From positions 62,001 to 126,000 of the forward strand of contig NZ_CP163424.1 of the NCBI RefSeq assembly GCF_041429795.1: 64,000 nucleotides of DNA, written 5' to 3'. This DNA comes from Algimonas porphyrae (GTDB lineage: Bacteria; Pseudomonadota; Alphaproteobacteria; Caulobacterales; Maricaulaceae). Under the pieces are notes generated by a model. It made no database searches. It was not told the origin of the DNA and worked only from the letters and a program-made list of their open reading frames with translations. How positions within the stretch are numbered: position 1 is the first letter of the stretch; every line of letters starts with the position of its first letter. A program made the translations under genes and the position numbers. Shown here one piece after another: positions 35,180 through 43,760 of the stretch.

Positions 35180-37189
35180 CTATTGCCCCGCCAGCGTTGC
35201 GATCAGGGGACCGAATTCCGGGCGATTGCGAATGGGATCGAGCATTACGTCGTTTGTGGCCAGCAACACGCCCGGGTCAGATTCGGCGAAGGCGCGCTGC
35301 AGCACGGTGATGGCCGCGTCGCTCTCGCCCCACTGGGCCAGGATCTGCGCCTGCTGATACAGGCTTGAGTCGCCATATTCCGAGACGATCGCATCATAGA
35401 CGGGCTGCGCGGCAGTTCGTCCCGCGCGTTTGTCCAATGTAATCGCCTGGCCGACCCGACTGAACAGAGGCACAGGTTCCTTCTCAAATGCGGCATGCGC
35501 CTCAGCCCAGTCGCCTTTCGCATGATAGGCGCACGCCATGGCATAGTAGGCGCTGGCCAGCGTCGGGTTGAGAGCCAAGGCTTGCTCGACCCTCCTGATG
35601 GTCAGATCGTAATCACGGGCAAGCAATGCGATGAACGCGGCTGAGCGGAAAGCGCGGGCATTAAGCGGATCAAGCTCCAGCACCTTGTCGATGATGGACA
35701 CGGCCTGATCGGCTTGATCACCGTAAGCATAGAAAATTGCTACAGAGCGCAGCGTGTCTGCGTCGCCCGGCGCGAGGGCCTGCGCTTTTGCATAGTGCGG
35801 ATAGGCGGCAGAACGATCAAGCCGGCCACTGTTGAATGCAAATGCCAGCGCGAGATGGCCCCGGACAAGGTTTGGTTCGAGCTCGATCGAGCGTTGGGCT
35901 GACGCCATGGACTGCTTGAACAGATCAGCGACGGCTTCGGCGCCGCTTGTCCAGTTGGCGATGCCGGACAGCATGATCGCCCGCATGGCCCAGGCCGACG
36001 CAAAGGCGGGATCGGCCGCAATCGCCGCATCGAACTGGGCCAACGCGGCCCGATCACTCTCTTCACCGGACGACAGATCGTAGAATGCCAGTCCACGCAG
36101 ATAAGCTTCGTAAGCGGCGACATTTCCAGTGCCGCCGACCTCCTTTTGCTGATCCAGCGTTTTGCGCACTTCATCCTCGCTGACGATTTGCGCGATAAGC
36201 GCCGTCGCAACGGAGTCGGCAATTTCGGACTGAACGGCGAGCACATCGTCCAGTGTACGGTCATAGCTTTCTGCCCACCGGATCAGCCCGTCAGCAACCT
36301 GTACCAGCTCCGTCGAAATACGCATCACTGTCCCGGACCGCTGTACGCTGCCACGCAATATATTCTTGACGCCCAGAAGGCGGCCGATCTCGAACTCGTC
36401 CGCATCCGCCATCGCGGTCGAGGATGTCGGCGCGGAAACGCGCAGCAGCGGATTGCGGGCCAGCGCACGACGCAATTCACCCGACAGTCCATCCGAGAAC
36501 CAGGCCTGATCCGCATCACCCGTCAGATTGGCAAAGCGAAGCACCGCCATCGAGACCGTATCCTCGGTCGGGGACCCGAACAGCTTCAATTGCCACGCGC
36601 CGAAAGCAAGGGCCCCACTGCCTGCGACAACACCGCCAGCCAGAAGCGCCCGTCGCGATAGGGCAGGCCGGTGCGTCGGACCGGGCCGGGGCATGCGCGC
36701 CGTAGCGGCAGCCACACCCGAGACGGCGTTACGCTGCATGGCGTCTTCGTCATCCCCAGCCTGTGCCTGGGCTCTGACTGCAGCGATAATCCGCTCGCCT
36801 TCACGGCTCTGCGCATCGCCCGTCCAGCCCTGAATATCGATCATCTGGATTTGACGAAAGCCCAGCGGGGCCATGGTCCCGTCAAGTGACAGCGGGACCA
36901 GACGGTTCTGCTCCCGGCCGAATTGCGCTTCGTCCCGGACCCAATTCGAATTCACGGACAGTTCGGACCAGAGAACGACCACACAGTCCGCGGCTTCGAG
37001 GGCCGCCTCTGTCGTTGGCAGATAGGTGTCGCCGCCTTCGAGCAAATCGTCCCACCAGACGTCGAACCCTGCCCCCTCGAGAAGCGACACGATGGTCCGA
37101 GCGATATCCTGCTCTGCACGCGTATAGCTCAGGAATATTCTGGGCCGGACAATTTCGTCCTCCCCGTCCCTGTCCGTTTCATCAGCCAT
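35180..37189 (-). CDS. TIR domain - TolB-like - TPR protein
   Basis: 669 aa. Residues about 16-125 form a TIR domain (RIFLSYTRAEQDIARTIVSL, GFDVWWDDLLEGGD) with NSNWVRDE placing a Glu near residue 87 where TIR NADases have the catalytic Glu. Residues 178-205 contain one hydrophobic segment (RALLAGGVVAGSGALAFGAW) preceded by two Arg. A TolB-N/FlgO-like domain follows (MAVLRFANLTGDADQAWFSDGL), then TPR-like helices to the end. The C-terminal architecture is the same as in the protein at 20419-22329. TIR-TPR proteins may be signalling or anti-phage factors; no Thoeris partner is adjacent, so defence is unproven. Confidence 0.8.
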   Translation of the reverse strand: MADETDRDGEDEIVRPRIFLSYTRAEQDIARTIVSLLEGAGFDVWWDDLLEGGDTYLPTTEAALEAADCVVVLWSELSVNSNWVRDEAQFGREQNRLVPLSLDGTMAPLGFRQIQMIDIQGWTGDAQSREGERIIAAVRAQAQAGDDEDAMQRNAVSGVAAATARMPRPGPTHRPALSRRALLAGGVVAGSGALAFGAWQLKLFGSPTEDTVSMAVLRFANLTGDADQAWFSDGLSGELRRALARNPLLRVSAPTSSTAMADADEFEIGRLLGVKNILRGSVQRSGTVMRISTELVQVADGLIRWAESYDRTLDDVLAVQSEIADSVATALIAQIVSEDEVRKTLDQQKEVGGTGNVAAYEAYLRGLAFYDLSSGEESDRAALAQFDAAIAADPAFASAWAMRAIMLSGIANWTSGAEAVADLFKQSMASAQRSIELEPNLVRGHLALAFAFNSGRLDRSAAYPHYAKAQALAPGDADTLRSVAIFYAYGDQADQAVSIIDKVLELDPLNARAFRSAAFIALLARDYDLTIRRVEQALALNPTLASAYYAMACAYHAKGDWAEAHAAFEKEPVPLFSRVGQAITLDKRAGRTAAQPVYDAIVSEYGDSSLYQQAQILAQWGESDAAITVLQRAFAESDPGVLLATNDVMLDPIRNRPEFGPLIATLAGQ

Positions 37190-37296
37190 AGATTATCCGC
37201 GCGACCCGGCCTTCAGACTAGATCGAGACGACAGGCCTGACCAGTCTGAATCTGATGTACTGCCATCGGCGACAGCCCGACTGCTTCAGCGCCGCC

Positions 37297-39123
37297 TTAG
37301 GGCTTTTGCGTTTCGACCCAGGCTTTGACTTTCTCTTCGAGCACGGACAACGGCACGGCACCGTTTTCCAGCACAGTGTCGTGGAAGAGGCGGATGTCGA
37401 AGCCGTCGCCCAACTCGGCTTCGGCCAAGGCGCGCAGCTCACGTATTTTCAACTCACCAATCTTGTAGGCCAGGGCCTGGCCCGGGCGGGTGATGTAGCG
37501 ATCGACTTCATTGTTGATGTTTTTGACCGAGAGGCCCGTATTGTCGATCATGTAGTTGACCGCTTCCTCCCGCGTCCACCCCATCGAATGCATGCCCGTG
37601 TCGACGACCAGACGACAGGCTCGCCACATCTCGTAAGAGAGCCGCCCGAAATTGGTGTAGGGCGTCTCATAGAACCCAACGTCCAGACCGAGACGTTCGG
37701 AATAAAGGCCCCACCCTTCGATGAAGGCCGTGAACCCGCCATATTTACGGAAGTTGGGCAGCGTCAATTCCTGCGACAAGGCAATCTGGAAGTGATGGCC
37801 AGGCACGGCCTCATGCAGCGACAGCGCTTCCATTTCGTAGAGCGGTCGTTTGTCTAGATTGGTCGTGTTGATATAATAGAAACCTGCCCGCGACCCGTCG
37901 CCTGCCGGACGACTATAATAGGCGGTCGTCGTCTTTTCGGCTACGTCCAGCGGGATTTCCTTGATGCCGTAAGGCATGCGCGGAAACTTGGTGAACAGTT
38001 CCGGCAGTTTCCCATCCATTTTCTTCAGTATGACCGCCGCCGCATCCATACGCTCCTGTGCGGTCTTGGGATAGAATTCCGGGCTGGTCCGCAGGAAATC
38101 CTGAAATGCTTTGAACGTGCCGTCGAAACCCGCCTCTTGCTGGACCGCGTCCATCTCCGCGCGAATACGCGCCACTTCGGAAAGGCCGATCTGATGAATC
38201 GCGTCCGGTGTGAGTTCGGTCGTGGTGAACATCTTGGCCAGATAGTCATAATAGTCGGCCCCACCCTCGATCGACGACAGGCCCACATCGGTGCGACAGT
38301 TCGGCGCGTACTCGTCCAGATAGAACCGCTCGAACGCTTCCAGACCCGGAATCACAGCGTCGGTGATCAGCGTTTCAGCGCGTTGTCGATAGGCGGCGAA
38401 GGCCTCCGGATTCACGCCCGTCGGGCGCGTGTCGAACGCATCCATCATCACGCTCTCATTGATATCATCGACGATATGCGCGCGAATGGAAGCCTCATAG
38501 CCGGCCATGGGCGCGCAGGGTTGGACCCACCCGGCCTCGATGCCGGACCGCAACCGGCCCGTGGCTTTCGCCAGATAGTCGGGTGCGGCGGCGAGCCGCG
38601 CAAGGTAGCTGTCATAATCGGCGGGCGTGCGAAACGGCAGGCGGCTGACCATGCCAGTAATCACCGTATGCGGTCCGGCACGATTGGTCATGGCCATATA
38701 GCGCCCGCCATATGAGGCGGCTTCGATCGCGCTTTCGAGCTCGAGTTGGATAAGCTGCAGGTTCAGCTGATTGTCGGGGCTCAGCCCTGCGGGGTCGATC
38801 GCTTCAAACTGGGCCAGAAACTCCTTTTGCCGCTCAACCTGCACGTCATAGGCTTCAAGGGAGGGGTCGCTCAGCCTGTCGTCATAATCCCGAACGCCAA
38901 GGGAGGTCGCAAATGTCGGCGCAGTGGACAGCGTCCAATCCCAGTGCGCTTCCAGCAGCCCTTCGAAACGCGCATCTGCATCGCTCATGATGGCTGAGGA
39001 ATCGTGTGGCGGTGTCTGCTGTGCGCTCTGGGAGGTGTCCGTTGGTGCGCTACACGCCATGACTAGAGCGGCGGCCCCAACACTGATCACAGATTTTAAT
39101 GTCAAACGATACGGCATCATCAT
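37297..39123 (-). CDS. DUF885 family lipoprotein (putative metallopeptidase)
   Basis: 608 aa. The signal peptide and lipobox (GAAALVMACSAPTD, Cys near 21) predict an outer-membrane or periplasmic lipoprotein. The DUF885 domain spans most of the protein, with LSLHEAVPGHHFQIALSQE near residue 420; its HEAVPGHH is the conserved metal-binding motif. DUF885 proteins are treated as dipeptidase-like but few are characterised. Three ATG codons in a row (39115-39123) follow a GAGGACC Shine-Dalgarno; the first is used, and a 65-residue in-frame extension crossing into the tRNA gene is rejected. Confidence 0.87.
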   Translation of the reverse strand: MMMPYRLTLKSVISVGAAALVMACSAPTDTSQSAQQTPPHDSSAIMSDADARFEGLLEAHWDWTLSTAPTFATSLGVRDYDDRLSDPSLEAYDVQVERQKEFLAQFEAIDPAGLSPDNQLNLQLIQLELESAIEAASYGGRYMAMTNRAGPHTVITGMVSRLPFRTPADYDSYLARLAAAPDYLAKATGRLRSGIEAGWVQPCAPMAGYEASIRAHIVDDINESVMMDAFDTRPTGVNPEAFAAYRQRAETLITDAVIPGLEAFERFYLDEYAPNCRTDVGLSSIEGGADYYDYLAKMFTTTELTPDAIHQIGLSEVARIRAEMDAVQQEAGFDGTFKAFQDFLRTSPEFYPKTAQERMDAAAVILKKMDGKLPELFTKFPRMPYGIKEIPLDVAEKTTTAYYSRPAGDGSRAGFYYINTTNLDKRPLYEMEALSLHEAVPGHHFQIALSQELTLPNFRKYGGFTAFIEGWGLYSERLGLDVGFYETPYTNFGRLSYEMWRACRLVVDTGMHSMGWTREEAVNYMIDNTGLSVKNINNEVDRYITRPGQALAYKIGELKIRELRALAEAELGDGFDIRLFHDTVLENGAVPLSVLEEKVKAWVETQKP

Positions 39124-39285
39124 GGGTCCTCTGTTTTGCCTACAGTAACAAATCAATCGACCCCGATGTAAGCGATAAGTTTCAAGGTCAGACTGGACTG
39201 ATAATCGGGACCCTAGACAGGTCCGGAAGAAGGCCGAGGCTTGCGCCCATGACAAAGGAGCGCGCAGCCTTGAGGAATAGAAAAT

Positions 39286-39360
<75 letters not shown>

Positions 39361-39471
39361 CGCGCGGCTTGCTTATGGGAGACACCGCACCGGAGCAAGC
39401 GATATGGCGGCCGGATCTGTGTGCCGTTCGCTGTCATGACGGCGCCATCATTCTGGTCTAGGGATTGTCGT

Positions 39472-40572
39472 ATGTTCCCACCAAAAACCCTCCTGAAATT
39501 TCGCCGTTTCCTCGCCATTCCCCTGCTTGCCATGGCAGCGTCCGCTCAGGCTGCCCCAGATAATCCTGATGCCTGGCGTTTCGATCGCCATGCCGATGAT
39601 CTGCGCGACCGCTCATGCCAGGCGACGTCAGAAGCGGCGTCAATACCCCCATCAGCCGACACGGCGTTCACGCCCTTGCCACTCCATATTCGAGACGTGT
39701 CGACGCATGGCGCGACCCTGCCGGACGACGTTCGCATCGCGGGCACGTGGGCACTGACTTCCAGCGAGAACGTCTTTGGCGGACTGTCGGGCCTGAGCGT
39801 CCTCAATGATGGCGACCTGCTTGCCGTGTCCGATACGGGCCGGTTCGTGCACATCGGGATGACGGACGGCATGCCCAACGGCTCTGCCGGGATCGCGCCC
39901 ATGCGGTTTGCCAACCCGCTGATCCGTCCAGGCAAGCTGACAGCGGACGCCGAAGGGCTGGACGTTCGCGACGGACTGGCGCTTGTCAGTTTCGAACGCA
40001 ATTTCCGCATTCTGGCCTTTGCGCTGGACCGTTGCGGTGCGCAGGCACGCGGCGTCCTGATTGCGAAGCCGCCAAAGCGCTTCGATCGCGTGCGCGTCCG
40101 CGCCAATGCCGGACCGGAAGCCATCACGCTCGACCCGGCAGGGCATCTGCAGGTCGGCTATGAACAGCCTCGTGACGGGCGCATGGTCACGGGACAGGTG
40201 CTGCACGACGGCACGGTCGCCCTGTCCGGTCCGGTAGACGCGCCCGCTCTGGAGCCGGGCTTTCGTCTGGTCGGCATGGATCATCTGCAGCTCACAACCG
40301 GCCATCAGGTCTCCGTCCGCCTGCTGCGGGCCTATGAGCGGGAGCGCGGCAACCGGTCCATCCTGCAGTTTGGCGGTGATCTGTCCCTGCCGAGCCTCCG
40401 CCTCTTCCCGCCGCTCACGGTCGATAATTTCGAAGGCGTCGTCCTGACGGAGACGCAGACCGGGCTGCGCGCCTATATCATCGCTGACGATAATTTCTCC
40501 GACCGGCAACAGACGCTGCTCTATGCGCTGGAGATTGACCGCGATCCGGCCAGCGATCATCCGGACCGCTAA
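39472..40572 (+). CDS. Secreted phytase-like esterase domain protein
   Basis: 366 aa. The signal peptide FRRFLAIPLLAMAASAQAA is Sec-type and the rest is soluble. The domain at about 80-350 matches the esterase-like activity of phytase family (PF13449-type): ENVFGGLSGLSVLNDGDLLAVSDTGRFV near residue 100, AEGLDVRDGLALVSFERNF, and VDNFEGVVLTETQ near the C-terminus, which suggest a beta-propeller. Substrate unknown; phosphate or ester scavenging is assumed from family. ATG at 39472 is selected to begin the signal peptide; an upstream in-frame ATG (39421) would extend it with an unlikely sequence. Confidence 0.82.
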   Translation: MFPPKTLLKFRRFLAIPLLAMAASAQAAPDNPDAWRFDRHADDLRDRSCQATSEAASIPPSADTAFTPLPLHIRDVSTHGATLPDDVRIAGTWALTSSENVFGGLSGLSVLNDGDLLAVSDTGRFVHIGMTDGMPNGSAGIAPMRFANPLIRPGKLTADAEGLDVRDGLALVSFERNFRILAFALDRCGAQARGVLIAKPPKRFDRVRVRANAGPEAITLDPAGHLQVGYEQPRDGRMVTGQVLHDGTVALSGPVDAPALEPGFRLVGMDHLQLTTGHQVSVRLLRAYERERGNRSILQFGGDLSLPSLRLFPPLTVDNFEGVVLTETQTGLRAYIIADDNFSDRQQTLLYALEIDRDPASDHPDR

Positions 40573-40656
40573 TCCTTCGACCTGTCTTTCATGCCGGGCC
40601 GTATCGGCGCGACAGGGACCTCGCAAAGTCCTGCTGATCCTGATAGGATGGTGACC

Positions 40657-41205
40657 ATGACCTTGCTCAGACAGATTGGCCTGCCGGCCCTCATGACCCT
40701 GGCTCTTTTTGTGGCGCCCGCGGCCCGGGCCGACGATACGGCCACGGAACCCGCCTTTCACCCCGCCTGCACCGACGCTCCGTTCCGCGATTTCGACTTC
40801 TGGATCGGCAACTGGGACGTGACCGGACCCAATGGTCAGGTGGCGGGCGTCAACCGGATCACCGCCGAAGAAGGCGGCTGCCTGCTGGTGGAACGCTGGA
40901 CGGGCGCAGGCGGCGGCACGGGACAGAGCTATAATTTCGTCGACCGCGATAGCGGCCAGTGGCGTCAGGTCTGGGTCTCGGCTGCCTTCACCATCGACTA
41001 TTCCGGCGGGCTTGATGAGAGTGGGGCCATGGTTCTGGAAGGCCGTATCGCCTATGCTGCCAATCCCGACAATAACGGCCCCTTTCGCGGTCGATGGACG
41101 CTGCGCGATGACGGCACGGTCGAACAGAGTTTCGAACAATATTCAGCGACAGCCGATCAATGGATGCCCTGGTTTACTGGCATCTATAAGCGCCAAGCCG
41201 AATAA
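40657..41205 (+). CDS. Secreted DUF1579-like protein
   Basis: 182 aa with a signal peptide (LPALMTLALFVAPAARA). The core FRDFDFWIGNWDVTGPNG and LVERWTGAGGGTGQSYNF resemble DUF1579 proteins (periplasmic or exported, function unknown, probably a calycin-like barrel). It has one Cys pair (PACTD and GGCLL) that could form a disulfide. The ATG at 40657 lies 8 nt after AGGA. It is 85 bp downstream of the phytase-like gene on the same strand and may be cotranscribed with it. Confidence 0.8.
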   Translation: MTLLRQIGLPALMTLALFVAPAARADDTATEPAFHPACTDAPFRDFDFWIGNWDVTGPNGQVAGVNRITAEEGGCLLVERWTGAGGGTGQSYNFVDRDSGQWRQVWVSAAFTIDYSGGLDESGAMVLEGRIAYAANPDNNGPFRGRWTLRDDGTVEQSFEQYSATADQWMPWFTGIYKRQAE

Positions 41206-41595
41206 GTCAGCGATCCTCGCGCGCCGACCCGCTTCCCCCGACTTTCTCATCTCTCCCAGGCATTGATGGCCGGGACGGTGGCTTTAACGGACTGGTCTGC
41301 AGGCAGGTGCCATTCTCCAACCTGAGGCGGTCTCCGGCATCAGACTTGATCTGATCCCTACATGTCAAAGGCGACACGAGGCATGGTTTTAGGCGGGGAT
41401 TGGGTTTGTGCGGAGCGGGGATTGAATGCCGCCTATCCAGTGCCCCCACCCGGTTGCCACAACCCGCTCCCGCCGCCCCTCTCGGCCAGACGCAAAGTCA
41501 GGAGATGGCCCCACCGATCAAGTCGGAGGATGAAGGCATGAAGGGACCGCAATTCTGTTCGCGCTCATCTGTCATCGCCGCCCCGCTAACTCACG
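41206..41595. other. Gene-free interval with palindromic repeat
   Basis: About 390 bp between two convergent genes with no supported coding sequence. It contains the CTTGA-loop palindrome (41339-41355) and GC-rich segments resembling the island at 13.3-14.1 kb, including similar GGGGATT-GGTTTGTG stretches (near 41397 and 13945). No terminator with a T tract was recognised. Confidence 0.5.
41339..41355. repeat. Palindromic repeat with CTTGA loop, second copy
   Basis: Arms ATCAGA / TCTGAT around loop CTTGA. The loop is identical to the copy at 14074-14096 while the arms differ but stay complementary, which points to a conserved structure. Confidence 0.6.
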
Positions 41596-42033
41596 TCAGC
41601 TTTCAGGAACTTTCCGGCGCATGAATTTCAATGCTGACCAGTCGGCGTCAACGGCGCAGACTTTGACGTCGACCCAGCCTGTCGGCAGGATCACCGTACG
41701 AAGATCGCCTTCGGTCAGGTCCTTGTGCAAAGGGGAGGATTTTTTTGGCCAAGAAACCCAGAGCGATCCACCGGGCCCGACCTTGTCCAGAGCGGCGTGA
41801 ATTTTCCGGTTCAGCGTTTTGCGGTCCGGACAGAAGAGATGGACGATATCGGCCTGTCTGGCGCGGACCCGGAAGGCGACATCTTCCGCGCCCTCGACGA
41901 GATCACGGTAATGCGGAGGCGCACCGATCGACAGGCAGGTCAGGCCCGGCTTCAGACCGAGTTTCCTGAAGAGTGGCGTGCCGGAATAGCTCTGGCTCCG
42001 CCCGTCATTCCGGCTGCACATTTTATCCGTCAT
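41596..42033 (-). CDS. DUF3052 family protein
   Basis: 145 aa, cytoplasmic. SYSGTPLFRKLGLKPGLTCLSIGAP near residue 15, ADIVHLFCPDRKTLNRK in the middle, and SLWVSWPKKSS...LPTGWVDVKVCAVDADWSALKF at the end are the DUF3052 pattern, a Rossmann-like fold without known activity. Length matches the family (~140). ATG at 42031-42033 is used; ATG four codons later (MCSRN) is equally possible. It is minus strand and about 60 bp from the aceBA terminator. Confidence 0.85.
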   Translation of the reverse strand: MTDKMCSRNDGRSQSYSGTPLFRKLGLKPGLTCLSIGAPPHYRDLVEGAEDVAFRVRARQADIVHLFCPDRKTLNRKIHAALDKVGPGGSLWVSWPKKSSPLHKDLTEGDLRTVILPTGWVDVKVCAVDADWSALKFMRRKVPES

Positions 42034-42083
42034 CGACCTCCCCTTTCGTCGGGGGCAGCTTAGCCGTGAAGAGGCGATGAGTC

Positions 42084-42117
42084 AGCAAAAGGAAATCCCC
42101 GGCCACTGGCCGGGGAT
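42084..42117 (-). terminator. Rho-independent terminator of the aceB-aceA operon
   Basis: Perfect 10-bp stem ATCCCCGGCC (42095-42104) / GGCCGGGGAT (42108-42117) with a 3-nt loop; on the minus strand it is followed by TTTCCTTTTG (to about 42085). It lies 47 bp after the aceA stop. Confidence 0.88.
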
Positions 42118-42163
42118 AGAAGGTCATCGGTCGCGAGGATGCGACCCCTCAACCTGATGTCGC

Positions 42164-43759
42164 TCAGGCGACGTTGGCGAACTGGTTCATGGTGTTGTGG
42201 GCCCCGCCAGCTTTCAGCGCGCGGTCGCCGCCGGTCATTTCCTTGAATGTATCGCCCAGGTCGGAGCCGACTTCGTGCTGGTGCTTGACCGCGCTGACGC
42301 CGCCGCGGATTTCCGCGCGCTGCACGTTTTTCACGTAAGCCAGCATCTTCTCGTCGCCATAATAGCCCTCAGACAGCCGATCCATGCCGAGCGCGTCCAT
42401 ATGGAAGGTTGGCAGAGTGATGAGATTGTGGAAAACCCCGGCTTCACGGGCAATGTCGGTCTGGAAGGCCTGCAGACGGGCATCGGCTTCGATACCCAGC
42501 GGGTCTTCGTCGAAACGCGCGCTCATCAATTCCGCTTCCGGATAGCTGCTTTCGTGGATTTTGCCGTCCGCGATCCAGTCTTCGCGCACCTGCTTGCGCA
42601 GGTTCAGCGTCCAGTTGAAGCTGGGCGAGTTGTTGTAGGTCAGCTTGGCGTGCGGCGCGGCTTCGCGAACGCGGTTCACCATGCCGGCGATCTGCGCGAC
42701 ATTGGGCGTGGCCGTTTCGATCCAGAGCAGGTCCGCCCCGCCATCGTTGAGCGCTGCGATACAGTCCTCGACCACGCGATCCTCACCCGTATCGGGCTTG
42801 AACTTGTAGAGGCCATTAGGCAGCCGCGTCGGCTTGACCAGCGCATCACCGAGACGGATCGCGACGTCGCCCTCTTCCAGATCGCTCAGGCTTTCAACCG
42901 GCGTGGCGTCGAGCCATTTGGTATATTCTGCCGCATGGTCGCCTGGCTCATTGGAAACGGGGATTTTCTGCGTCAGGCCGGCACCGAGACTGTCGGTCCG
43001 CGCAACGATAACACCGTCATGCACACCGAGTTCTTCGAACGCCATACGCACGGCGCGCAGCTTCTCTATGAAGTCCTCGCGCGGGACCGTGACCTTGCCG
43101 TCCTGGTGGCCGCACTGTTTGGCGTCCGACACCTGGTTCTCGATCTGGATGCAGCAGGCCCCCGCCTTGATCAGTTCCTTGGCGAGCAGATAGGTCGCGT
43201 GGACGTTGCCAAAACCGGCATCAATGTCGGCGATGATGGGCCTGACATAGGACTCGAATCCGTCAATCTTCGCAATGACGGCCTGTCGCGAAACCTCGTC
43301 TTCCGCGGCTTTCAGCTCGGCGAAGAGATCGTTCAGATCGACCTCGTCCGCTTGGCGAAGCGAGGTATAGATCTCGTTGATCAGGTCGGTCACCGCCGTC
43401 TTTTCGTGCATGCTCTGATCCGGCAGATGGCCGAAACTGTTGCGCAGCCCCGCCACCATCCAGCCGGAGAGATAGACATAGGCGCGATCGAGCGTCCCCT
43501 TCTGGCGCTTAATCGCCCGCATCATCTGCATGGCATGAAAGCCGGACCAGCAGCCGAGCGACTGGGTGAATTGGCTGCTATCCGCGTCGTAGCGGGCCAT
43601 GTCTTGTCGCATCAGCGTGGCCATCGCCTTGGCGATGTCCAGATGGGTTTCATAGGTGTTCTGGATTTTCAACTGGGCGATATCTTCAATGTCGATGCCG
43701 CCGGGCACACCGTTCGGGTAGCGGACGGTGATGTCGTTCAGTGTCTGCGTATAGCTCAT
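42164..43759 (-). CDS. aceA: Isocitrate lyase
   Basis: Splits isocitrate to glyoxylate and succinate, the first step of the glyoxylate bypass needed for growth on acetate and fatty acids. The 531-aa enzyme belongs to the longer bacterial class (as in Pseudomonas), not the ~434-aa E. coli class. The catalytic segment is KQCGHQDGKVTVPREDF, where KQCGH replaces KKCGH; this is the usual form in the long class. Other blocks: FIETATPNVAQIAGMV-type region (here WIETATPNVAQIAGMV) and YNNSPSFNW. The gene begins 1 bp after the aceB stop, so the two are cotranscribed. Confidence 0.96.
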   Translation of the reverse strand: MSYTQTLNDITVRYPNGVPGGIDIEDIAQLKIQNTYETHLDIAKAMATLMRQDMARYDADSSQFTQSLGCWSGFHAMQMMRAIKRQKGTLDRAYVYLSGWMVAGLRNSFGHLPDQSMHEKTAVTDLINEIYTSLRQADEVDLNDLFAELKAAEDEVSRQAVIAKIDGFESYVRPIIADIDAGFGNVHATYLLAKELIKAGACCIQIENQVSDAKQCGHQDGKVTVPREDFIEKLRAVRMAFEELGVHDGVIVARTDSLGAGLTQKIPVSNEPGDHAAEYTKWLDATPVESLSDLEEGDVAIRLGDALVKPTRLPNGLYKFKPDTGEDRVVEDCIAALNDGGADLLWIETATPNVAQIAGMVNRVREAAPHAKLTYNNSPSFNWTLNLRKQVREDWIADGKIHESSYPEAELMSARFDEDPLGIEADARLQAFQTDIAREAGVFHNLITLPTFHMDALGMDRLSEGYYGDEKMLAYVKNVQRAEIRGGVSAVKHQHEVGSDLGDTFKEMTGGDRALKAGGAHNTMNQFANVA

Positions 43760-43760
43760 C

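Noticed and set aside
35180-37189. Thoeris or CBASS-like anti-phage locus
   Set aside because: No ThsA, effector nuclease or cyclase partner is adjacent; a TIR domain alone is not enough.
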